DNA from: an uncultured Bacteroidales bacterium
GTDB lineage: Bacteria; Bacteroidota; Bacteroidia; Bacteroidales; Paludibacteraceae
Reading direction: 5' to 3'
DNA: 64,000 bases
NCBI GenBank assembly: GCA_902785605.1
Contig: CACZZL010000005.1
Location: 62,001 to 126,000, forward strand
Numbering within the stretch: position 1 is the first letter of the stretch; the number at the start of each line of letters is the position of its first letter. The notes beneath the pieces are model-generated. The model ran no database searches and was not told the DNA's origin. It saw nothing but the letters and a program-made list of their open reading frames with translations. The position numbers and the translations under genes were made by a program. Shown here one piece after another: positions 57,853 to 64,000 of this stretch.

Positions 57853-59197
57853 CAATCTCCCCGTACAAATCAAACTCTTCGGCCTTCGTGATTCTCACAT
57901 CAACGAAGTCCCCATTTTTAATTTTTAATTTTTCATTTTTAATTTCAATCAGCACCTCGCAGTCCACCTCCGGGCTATCAAATTGAGTCCGACCGACCCA
58001 ATAGTCACCGTCCTGTCGGTCAATGATCACGCGCTGTACGGTACCCACTTTCTGCGCCATCAGTTCGCCGCTGATCTCCTGTTGAATAGCCATCAACTCC
58101 TCCACACGGCGTTCCTTCACCTCTTGCGGCACATCGTCCTTATAATGTTTGTTCGCGTACGTCCCTTCTTCGTCCGAGTAGGCAAAACAACCCATTCGGT
58201 CAAAACGCATCTCGCGTATCCACTGTTTCAACTCCTCAAAATCCTCTTCTGTCTCGCCCGGGTGGCCGACCAACAAGGTCGTTCTGATACAGATACCCGG
58301 CACTTGTTCCCGAATCTTCCGAATCAGCGCATCCTGTTCCGCTCTCGTGATATGCCGCCGCATCAGACTCAACATATGGTCCGTGCAATGCTGCAGCGCG
58401 ATATCCAGGTACTTGCACACATTCGCATGCTTTGCCATCACCTCCAACAGTTCCTCCGGAAAATCAGTCGGGTAGGCATAGTGCAACCGAATCCATTCCA
58501 CACCTTCTATCTGCGCCATCTCATCAATCAGTTCCGGCAACAAGTGTACCTTTGTACATTGTACATTGTCCCTTTGTACATGCAAGTCGAGTCCATAACT
58601 GCTCAGATCCTGCGCTATCACATTGAACTCCTTTACGCCTTGGCTCACCAGCCAGCGTACTTCTTCCAAAATCTCCTCCTTCGGTCGGCTCGTGTGTCTG
58701 CCCGTAATCAGTGGAATGGCACAATACGAACACATCCGGTTACATCCCTCCGATATCTTCAAATACGCATAATGGGCTGGGGTAGTCAAGTGCCGCTCGA
58801 AGAACTTACAACTTTCAACTCTCCGACTTCTTTCAACTTTCAACTTTAAACTCTCAACTAATTCGAGGAAGTCGAACTTTCCGTAGTACTCATCGACTTC
58901 CGGCAACTCCTCCTCTAACTCAGCACGGTATCGCTCGCTTAGGCATCCCATCACAATCAGTTTCCGAAGTTTGCCCTTTTTCTTCCGCTCCGCCATCTGC
59001 AGAATCATATTGATGCTCTCTTCTTTGGCATCCCCGATGAACCCGCAGGTGTTGATCACACATACCTCACCCTTCGGTTCCTCCGGATCATGTACACAGC
59101 GCCATCCTGCCGCCTCTAACTGCCGCATCACCCGCTCCGCATCGACTAAGTTCTTCGAGCACCCCAGCGTTATAAAATCAACTACACCCCGCCTCAC
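57848..59197 (-). CDS. rimO: ribosomal protein S12 methylthiotransferase
   Basis: Radical-SAM enzyme that thiomethylates an aspartate of ribosomal protein S12, 449 residues. The N-terminal methylthiotransferase domain has its three cluster cysteines (TLGCSKNLVDAE, INTCGFIGDAKEE, MGCLSERY), the radical SAM motif is EGCNRMCSYCAIP (CxxxCxxC, about 151-158), and a C-terminal TRAM domain ends DLYGEIV. Three internal heptamer arrays add material where orthologues have short loops: about 113-131 between the first two domains, 206-218 after YGLDL, and 417-428 in TRAM. All catalytic motifs remain intact. Confidence 0.96.
   Translation of the reverse strand: MRRGVVDFITLGCSKNLVDAERVMRQLEAAGWRCVHDPEEPKGEVCVINTCGFIGDAKEESINMILQMAERKKKGKLRKLIVMGCLSERYRAELEEELPEVDEYYGKFDFLELVESLKLKVERSRRVESCKFFERHLTTPAHYAYLKISEGCNRMCSYCAIPLITGRHTSRPKEEILEEVRWLVSQGVKEFNVIAQDLSSYGLDLHVQRDNVQCTKVHLLPELIDEMAQIEGVEWIRLHYAYPTDFPEELLEVMAKHANVCKYLDIALQHCTDHMLSLMRRHITRAEQDALIRKIREQVPGICIRTTLLVGHPGETEEDFEELKQWIREMRFDRMGCFAYSDEEGTYANKHYKDDVPQEVKERRVEELMAIQQEISGELMAQKVGTVQRVIIDRQDGDYWVGRTQFDSPEVDCEVLIEIKNEKLKIKNGDFVDVRITKAEEFDLYGEIV
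57914..57948. repeat. heptamer tandem array inside rimO (TRAM loop)
   Basis: Five units (attttta twice, atttttc, attttta, atttcaa), coding EIKNEKLKIKN. The same units occur in spacers at 56034-56068 and 59201-59235. Confidence 0.92.
58544..58579. repeat. heptamer tandem array inside rimO (radical-SAM loop)
   Basis: About five units (gtgtacc, tttgtac, attgtac, attgtcc, ctttgtac), coding VQRDNVQCTKV. Confidence 0.82.
58803..58858. repeat. heptamer tandem array inside rimO (interdomain linker)
   Basis: Eight units (aacttac, aactttc, aactctc, cgacttc, tttcaac twice, tttaaac, tctcaac), coding ESLKLKVERSRRVESCKF. Units match spacer arrays at 15672-15734 and 16786-16820. Confidence 0.9.
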
Positions 59198-59200
59198 AAG

Positions 59201-59235
59201 AATTAATTTTTAATTCTTAATTTTTAATTTTTAAT
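59201..59235. repeat. heptamer tandem array between recQ and rimO
   Basis: Five units (aattaat, ttttaat, tcttaat, ttttaat twice). Contains the recQ stop codon at 59231-59233. Confidence 0.92.
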
Positions 59236-61414
59236 TACCTAAATCGCAGTGGAACTTCAAGCGTACCAACCGCACATGAATCTCATCGTAATAGTCCTCG
59301 CCGAGTTCTTCCAACGCCTTCTTGATATTATCGTCATCTGCCTCTTTGAAGTACTGGTAGATCTCCGCCTCTTCGTCCGGGTCAACCACCTCTTTGATGA
59401 AGTAATTGATGTTGATCTTCGTGCCGCTGAACACAATCGCCTCCAGCTCGTCCAACATCTCCTCCATCGACATACCGTTACTCTCGGCCAGATCGTCCAG
59501 ATCCACACGACGGTCAATTGCCTGAATGATCTGTTTCTTACGGGTGCTCTTCTTGGCGACCGTGCGAATACGCAAATCCTCCGGACGAATGATCTCATTC
59601 TCCTCTACGTACTCCTTGATAACACGCAGGAACTCCTCACCGTACCGTTTCGCTTTTGCCACGCCCACACCGGGAATAGTCAGCAACTCTTCCATCGTAA
59701 TGGGGTAGGTGGTGGCCATAGCTTCGAGACTCGGATCTTGGAAAATAACGAACGGCGGAACATCGTTCTTTTTAGCCGTTTTACGACGGATATCCTTCAG
59801 AATAGCAAACAGCACTTCATCGGCCGCGGCACACGTAGCCGCTGCACCGTCCATGATATCGTCATCGTCATTGTGCACCTCAATCGGTACTTCGAACTTA
59901 CTCGGCTTGCGAATGAACTTCAGACCGTCTTTGGTCAACTTCAAGTCACCGTACGAATCCACATCCTTCGTGATCATACCCACCAGCAACGCCTGACGCA
60001 GGATAGCATGCAACGTGCTCTCTTCCTCATCACTCGCCGCACCGAAGTTCTCCAGCTCGTCGTGGTGATAACTCATCACCTCTGCCGTCTGGTTGCCATG
60101 CAGGATATCCACGATATGTTCCGCACGGTGTTTCTCGTTCACCTGCTGGATGGTCTCCAGCGCAATCTGCAGTAACTCGCGCGCGTCCACTTGCTTATAG
60201 GTCTTACGACAGTTATCGCAGTTACCGCACTTGTCCTCGTTGTACTCCTCGCCGAAATAGTGCAGCAGCAACTTACGTCGGCAAATCGTGCTCTCCGCAT
60301 AACTCTGCGTCTCAAACAGCAACTGGTTGCCGATACCGATCTCTTTCGGGGTCTTGTCTTTTTGGAAACGGCGCAGACGCTCTATATCGTCCGGACTATA
60401 GAAACACAAGCAGATACCCTCACCGCCGTCACGACCGGCACGACCGGTCTCTTGATAGTATCCTTCCAGCGATTTAGGGATGTCATAGTGCACCACAAAA
60501 CGTACGTCCGGCTTGTCAATTCCCATACCGAACGCAATTGTAGCTACAATCACTTGCACCTCTTCCATTAGGAACGCGTCTTGGTTAGCGCTACGGGTCT
60601 GTGCGTCCATTCCGGCGTGATAAGCACGCGCCGAGATGCCGTTCACCTGCAGCACTTGTGCCAGATCCTCCACTTCCTTGCGCGCCAGGCAATACACAAT
60701 ACCGCTCTTGCCTTCCATGCCGCGAATGAATCGAACCAGGTCCTTATCTACGTTCTCCGTCTTCGGTCGTACTTCGTAATACAGGTTCGGACGGTTGAAA
60801 CTGCTCTTGAACACCGTTGCATCCGGCATACCCAGGTTCTTCTGAATATCCTTCTGCACCTTCGGCGTAGCCGTCGCGGTCAACGCAATGATCGGCGCCT
60901 TGCCGATGCGCTGTACCATACTGCGGATCTGGCTGTACTCCGGACGGAAATCATGTCCCCATTCCGAGATACAATGCGCCTCGTCTACAGCGTAAAACGA
61001 AATCTTCACTCCCTTCAGGAAATCTACGTTCTCTGTCTTCTGCAAACTCTCCGGTGCCAGATACAGCAACTTCGTCTTGCCGGTCACCACATCGTCGCGC
61101 ACAGCGTTGATCTCGCCGCGGCTTAGACTCGAGTTGATGAAGTGCGCTACACCTTCCTCCTCCGAGTAGTTGCGCATCGCATCCACCTGATTCTTCATCA
61201 GCGCAATCAGCGGTGAGATGACAATCGCTACACCGTCCATAATCAACGACGGCAACTGGTAACACAAACTCTTACCACCGCCTGTCGGCATCAGCACAAA
61301 CGTGTCATTGCCCTCAATCACGTTCCGGATGATGGCTTCCTGATTTCCCTTGAACGTGTCAAAACCAAAATAGGTCTGCAACGCGTTCACTAATTCCTCA
61401 TGTGTAATATCCAT
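59231..61414 (-). CDS. recQ: ATP-dependent DNA helicase RecQ
   Basis: 3'-5' superfamily 2 DNA helicase of 727 residues. Walker A is in MPTGGGKSLCYQLP, the DEAH box in AVDEAHCISEWGHDFR (with the aromatic-rich loop), motif VI in YQETGRAGRDG; the RecQ-C-terminal zinc site is CRRKLLLHYFGE with CGNCDNC; an HRDC domain lies near 520-600. The C-terminal extension of about 120 acidic residues is typical of Bacteroidota RecQ. Expressed from the promoter at 61452-61482. The stop is in a heptamer array. Confidence 0.97.
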   Translation of the reverse strand: MDITHEELVNALQTYFGFDTFKGNQEAIIRNVIEGNDTFVLMPTGGGKSLCYQLPSLIMDGVAIVISPLIALMKNQVDAMRNYSEEEGVAHFINSSLSRGEINAVRDDVVTGKTKLLYLAPESLQKTENVDFLKGVKISFYAVDEAHCISEWGHDFRPEYSQIRSMVQRIGKAPIIALTATATPKVQKDIQKNLGMPDATVFKSSFNRPNLYYEVRPKTENVDKDLVRFIRGMEGKSGIVYCLARKEVEDLAQVLQVNGISARAYHAGMDAQTRSANQDAFLMEEVQVIVATIAFGMGIDKPDVRFVVHYDIPKSLEGYYQETGRAGRDGGEGICLCFYSPDDIERLRRFQKDKTPKEIGIGNQLLFETQSYAESTICRRKLLLHYFGEEYNEDKCGNCDNCRKTYKQVDARELLQIALETIQQVNEKHRAEHIVDILHGNQTAEVMSYHHDELENFGAASDEEESTLHAILRQALLVGMITKDVDSYGDLKLTKDGLKFIRKPSKFEVPIEVHNDDDDIMDGAAATCAAADEVLFAILKDIRRKTAKKNDVPPFVIFQDPSLEAMATTYPITMEELLTIPGVGVAKAKRYGEEFLRVIKEYVEENEIIRPEDLRIRTVAKKSTRKKQIIQAIDRRVDLDDLAESNGMSMEEMLDELEAIVFSGTKININYFIKEVVDPDEEAEIYQYFKEADDDNIKKALEELGEDYYDEIHVRLVRLKFHCDLGN

Positions 61415-61451
61415 ATAGTGTTTTCTGAATTCTTAAATTCCAAATCGGGCG

Positions 61452-61482
61452 CAAAGATACAAATATTATTTGATATACGCAA
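61452..61482 (-). promoter_or_regulatory. recQ promoter
   Basis: On the minus strand TTG (61482-61480) in ATTGCGTAT, 20-base spacer, TATCTTTG (61459-61452). Confidence 0.85.
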
Positions 61483-61535
61483 TACTTGCTCTAATTTTTT
61501 TGATTTTTTTTTGTTCCTTGCTTAAGTTACTCTCG

Positions 61536-61579
61536 GTTCGTCTCCGGTTCGTCTCCGGTCCGTTCTCGGTCCGTTTACG
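61536..61579. repeat. 11-base tandem repeat
   Basis: Four units: gttcgtctccg twice, gtccgttctcg, gtccgtttacg. The only clear array in the window with a period other than about seven or fifty. Confidence 0.85.
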
Positions 61580-61660
61580 GGAGATAATCGGAGGTGTTTT
61601 AAAACATTTCGGTATATTTCGAAAAAAATATAAAAAATTTGAAAAAAAATTGCAAAACTC

Positions 61661-61691
61661 TTGCGTATTCCAAAAAAATGTTGTAATTTTG
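61661..61691 (+). promoter_or_regulatory. promoter of the sugar-transporter gene
   Basis: TTG at 61661-61663 in CTTGCGTAT, 20-base spacer, TAATTTTG at 61684-61691; ATG at 61761. Confidence 0.82.
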
Positions 61692-61760
61692 TGCCCGATT
61701 TTGTAAATTACATATTACAATATGCAATTATCAACGACAAATAATTAACAAGTAGATACC

Positions 61761-63401
61761 ATGCAGAAACGAAATTTGTCTTTTGCGCAACTCTTCAATC
61801 TGAGTTTTGGATTCTTCGGAGTACAGATTGCGTACGCGCTGCAGAGCGCTAACATTTCCCGTATTTTTGCTACACTCGGCGCTGACCCGCACCAACTCTC
61901 CCTGTTCTGGCTCTTACCGCCTCTTATGGGAATGGTCGTGCAACCGTTGATCGGTAAGTTCTCCGACAAGACATGGAACAAACTGGGGCGCCGTAAGCCA
62001 TACCTCTTAATCGGTGCTATCATCGCAGTTGCGGTGATGATTATGCTTCCGATGGCGGGTGACTTCTTCCCGGGCGAAACGGGCAGAAAAATGTTCATCG
62101 GTTTTACTGCGGTCATCTGGTTTGGTATATTCTCGCTTATTTTCCTCGATACCTCGATTAACATCGCCATGCAACCGTTTAAGATGATGGTAGGCGATAT
62201 GGTCAACGAGGAACAGAAGGGATTGGCTTATTCGATTCAGTCTTTCCTTTGCAATGCCGGTTCGCTGGTCGGCTATCTCTTGCCGTTCTGTCTCACTGCA
62301 TGGTTCTTTAACAACGTCACCACCGAGCCCGGACACGTAGCTCCCTCTGTCCAATGGTCATTCTATATAGGTGCTGCCGTCCTCATTCTCTGCGTGTTAT
62401 ACACTTTCTTTGCGGTCAAAGAGATGCCGCCGAAGGAGTATGCTGAGTTCCACGGCATTGATCCGAACAAGAAAGAAGAGAAGAGCCCGAACTTCCTCGT
62501 GCTTCTCAAGAAAGCACCGAAGACCTTCTGGACGGTTGGACTCGTACAGTTCTTCTGCTGGTCCGCTTTCCTCTATATGTGGACCTATAGCACGGGAGCG
62601 GTCGCACAGCATGCAATCGGTGCTAAGAATGCACAGGCTATCGACGTTTATACAGACGCTGAAGGAAATGATATCACGCACACGTACGTGCAATATAATA
62701 ATGAGATTATTGTGGCGAGCGGTGTCCTCAAATCGGATTCCGCACAAATCATCCTCACTACGCCGGGTAATGTGCTGCAGGTCGCTTCCGTCAAGGACGG
62801 CGATGTGCTCTCGCACCCCGAGGAATACACGGTGGCAGAGGGCGCAGTGCTCAAAACGAAAACCGACATCGATGTCAGCAGTCCTGAGTATGGTAGAGCA
62901 GGTGACTGGGTAGGTGTTCTCTTCGCCATCCAGGCGATCGGTTCTGTCCTCTGGGCCATGGTCATTCCTTTGTTCAAGCGTCGTCGCAAACTGGCATACT
63001 CGCTCAGTTTGCTCATCGGTGCTATCGGTTTCATCCTCACCTTCTTCTGCACGGATACAACGCAGACCAGTGTGGTGATTATGAAGATCCCGACAACTGT
63101 CGCACAGCTCGAACTCTGTGGTTGCTACCTGCTGATCGGCTGCGCATGGGCGGCTATGCTTGCTATTCCGTTCACCATCGTCACTAACTCCATCAAGGAG
63201 CACATGGGTTCGTACCTCGGACTCTTCAACTGCTCGATCTGCCTCCCGCAGATTGTGGCAGCCGCTGTCGGTGGTATCATCCTTGGTTGGTTCCCGGAGG
63301 TTGACGGTGTCGCTCAACAGCCTTACATGCTCGTTGTAGCCGGCGCACTCCTTATTGTAGGTGCCCTTTCGGTATTCATTATTAAGGAAGGAAAAGAGTA
63401 A
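61761..63401 (+). CDS. SLC45/GPH-type MFS sugar transporter
   Basis: Inner-membrane transporter of 546 residues with about twelve helices. The N-terminus (LSFAQLFNLSFGFFGVQIAYAL), the loop SDKTWNKLGRRKPYLLIG between helices 2 and 3 and DTSINIAMQPFKMMVGDMV are typical of the SLC45 / glycoside-pentoside-hexuronide cation symporter group, whose Bacteroidota members carry maltose-type sugars. A periplasmic or cytoplasmic insert of about 110 residues between helices 7 and 8 (DVYTDAEGNDITHTYV to DVSSPEYGRAGDW) is larger than usual. The lipoprotein gene 28 bases downstream is probably co-transcribed. Confidence 0.9.
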   Translation: MQKRNLSFAQLFNLSFGFFGVQIAYALQSANISRIFATLGADPHQLSLFWLLPPLMGMVVQPLIGKFSDKTWNKLGRRKPYLLIGAIIAVAVMIMLPMAGDFFPGETGRKMFIGFTAVIWFGIFSLIFLDTSINIAMQPFKMMVGDMVNEEQKGLAYSIQSFLCNAGSLVGYLLPFCLTAWFFNNVTTEPGHVAPSVQWSFYIGAAVLILCVLYTFFAVKEMPPKEYAEFHGIDPNKKEEKSPNFLVLLKKAPKTFWTVGLVQFFCWSAFLYMWTYSTGAVAQHAIGAKNAQAIDVYTDAEGNDITHTYVQYNNEIIVASGVLKSDSAQIILTTPGNVLQVASVKDGDVLSHPEEYTVAEGAVLKTKTDIDVSSPEYGRAGDWVGVLFAIQAIGSVLWAMVIPLFKRRRKLAYSLSLLIGAIGFILTFFCTDTTQTSVVIMKIPTTVAQLELCGCYLLIGCAWAAMLAIPFTIVTNSIKEHMGSYLGLFNCSICLPQIVAAAVGGIILGWFPEVDGVAQQPYMLVVAGALLIVGALSVFIIKEGKE

Positions 63402-63429
63402 AATAACTAATTAACAAATATAATCTATT

Positions 63430-64000
63430 ATGAGAAACAAATCTACAATTCTAATCATGGCCTTGGCCATCCTAACGGCCTTTGTGGGCTGTAGAAAGAA
63501 TGAGATTGACATTGAGGACGAACTGAGAGATCTCTCCAATGAGACTTTCCAGAGTCTTGAGTATTGCAGCCATGTAGATGTAAATGGTTACAATATGGAT
63601 GTCATCCAATTCCATTTTAATCATGCCGATAATACGGTAGAGAAAGCTACCTTCTCCTTCGGCGACGGCGTTCCTGCAGTGTCTGAGAAGAAGACCTATT
63701 CGTTTGAGTGGGAGGACTTTACCACCTCTATGATGGGCCGCAAGGCACGTCTCGTAGCGGGGGATGATGTGCTGAATTTGATCTATCTGAATAATACCTT
63801 TACGCTGTCGGATACCATTAAGATGACGGAGAAAGAGCCGATCGCTGATATCGCTTCGTCCGCTTCTTCGAATATTGCTAACTCCGATTGGGCTGCTTAT
63901 GATCCGATTTATGTGATGCAGGATCGTTGGACCATGGATACCACTTGGTATGAGACTCATCGTGAGGGTAAGAAGATTATCGTGGATACCATTACCGGTC
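63430..64000 (+). CDS. hypothetical lipoprotein, 3' truncated by window end
   Basis: Open from ATG 63430 to the window edge (190 codons seen). Lipoprotein signal MRNKSTILIMALAILTAFVG with lipobox Cys21. Downstream of a 40-residue acidic start comes a beta-rich region (GYNMDVIQFHFNHADNTVEKATFSFGDG) without a recognised family. Position behind a sugar symporter suggests a surface carbohydrate-related role, but this is only inferred. Confidence 0.75.
   Translation, partial: MRNKSTILIMALAILTAFVGCRKNEIDIEDELRDLSNETFQSLEYCSHVDVNGYNMDVIQFHFNHADNTVEKATFSFGDGVPAVSEKKTYSFEWEDFTTSMMGRKARLVAGDDVLNLIYLNNTFTLSDTIKMTEKEPIADIASSASSNIANSDWAAYDPIYVMQDRWTMDTTWYETHREGKKIIVDTITG

Larger units (their letters stand above)
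61415..61760. other. 346-bp non-coding divergent region between recQ and transporter gene
   Basis: Holds the recQ promoter (minus), an 11-base tandem repeat (61536-61579), an A/T-rich tract (61620-61660) and the transporter promoter (plus). The open stretch seen at 61470-61706 has no family features and is not called as a gene. Confidence 0.7.

Noticed and set aside
61470..61706. 78-codon plus-strand open frame in the recQ-transporter spacer
   Set aside because: It runs through an 11-base repeat, an A/T tract and the transporter promoter, and has no coding signature.

Overview
The window looks like a chromosomal segment of an uncultured, probably gut- or rumen-associated member of the Bacteroidales (Bacteroidota). 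The evidence is the promoter type (TTTG, about 20 bases, TAnnTTTG, seen eleven times), the secreted protein families (TonB-dependent receptor with a carboxypeptidase-like N-terminal domain, BspA-like leucine-rich repeats, GLUG repeats, PCMD-like domains), a TPR-TM-HTH regulator, and the many housekeeping genes with Bacteroidales-type sequence. No integrase, phage, transposase, tRNA or rRNA gene was recognised. The placement below order is inference.

Layout. 1-5650 (+): HAD phosphatase, PlsC-like acyltransferase and EamA transporter, then a separately promoted trio of steroid 5-alpha-reductase-like protein, Old Yellow Enzyme-type ene-reductase and short-chain dehydrogenase. 5788-13508 (+): TonB-dependent receptor followed by two large secreted proteins, closed by a bidirectional terminator. 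13588-20300 (-): S41 protease, coaD, acyltransferase, YigZ-like protein, C1B peptidase, prfB and a TPR protein. 20290-22870 (-): a small accessory patch with a 116-bp direct repeat, a lipoprotein, a 41-codon ORF overlapping a second small gene, and an unrecognised 224-aa protein. 22874-31346 (-): an apparent operon of two BspA-like proteins (the first broken by an in-frame TAG), a GLUG-repeat protein and an outer-membrane barrel, facing a membrane-spanning TPR-HTH regulator (31500-32981 +). 33098-39261 (+): hemolysin-III-like protein, glucosaminidase-LysM protein, DUF721/DciA-like protein, mutS2, an outer-membrane protein and a phosphoesterase lipoprotein. 39258-43742 (-): BspA-like protein, PL9-like pectate lyase, glycosyltransferase. 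43887-46150 (+): ATP-grasp, HAD and PIG-L deacetylase genes. 46131-61414 (-): surface-glycan genes (GT4, deacetylase-like, WecA-like, 4,6-dehydratase) interleaved with ABC-F, uvrA, an HU-TM-LysM protein, HU, rimO and recQ. 61761-64000 (+): an SLC45/GPH-like sugar transporter and a truncated lipoprotein.

Three things stand out. (1) A putative 3-oxo-steroid or bile-acid reducing operon (2679-5647), whose first protein is strikingly like animal steroid 5-alpha-reductases. (2) Roughly thirty short tandem arrays with a seven-base period, of many different unit sequences, lie in spacers and also inside genes, where they encode surface loops, C-terminal tails and even signal-peptide cores; many stop codons and several start codons fall in them. 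(3) Six secreted proteins of unrelated architecture share a conserved C-terminal tail placed at nearly fixed distance from the stop codon, suggesting a common sorting or anchoring signal.

Domain and family names rest on reading the translations and on memory of the families; no database search was possible.
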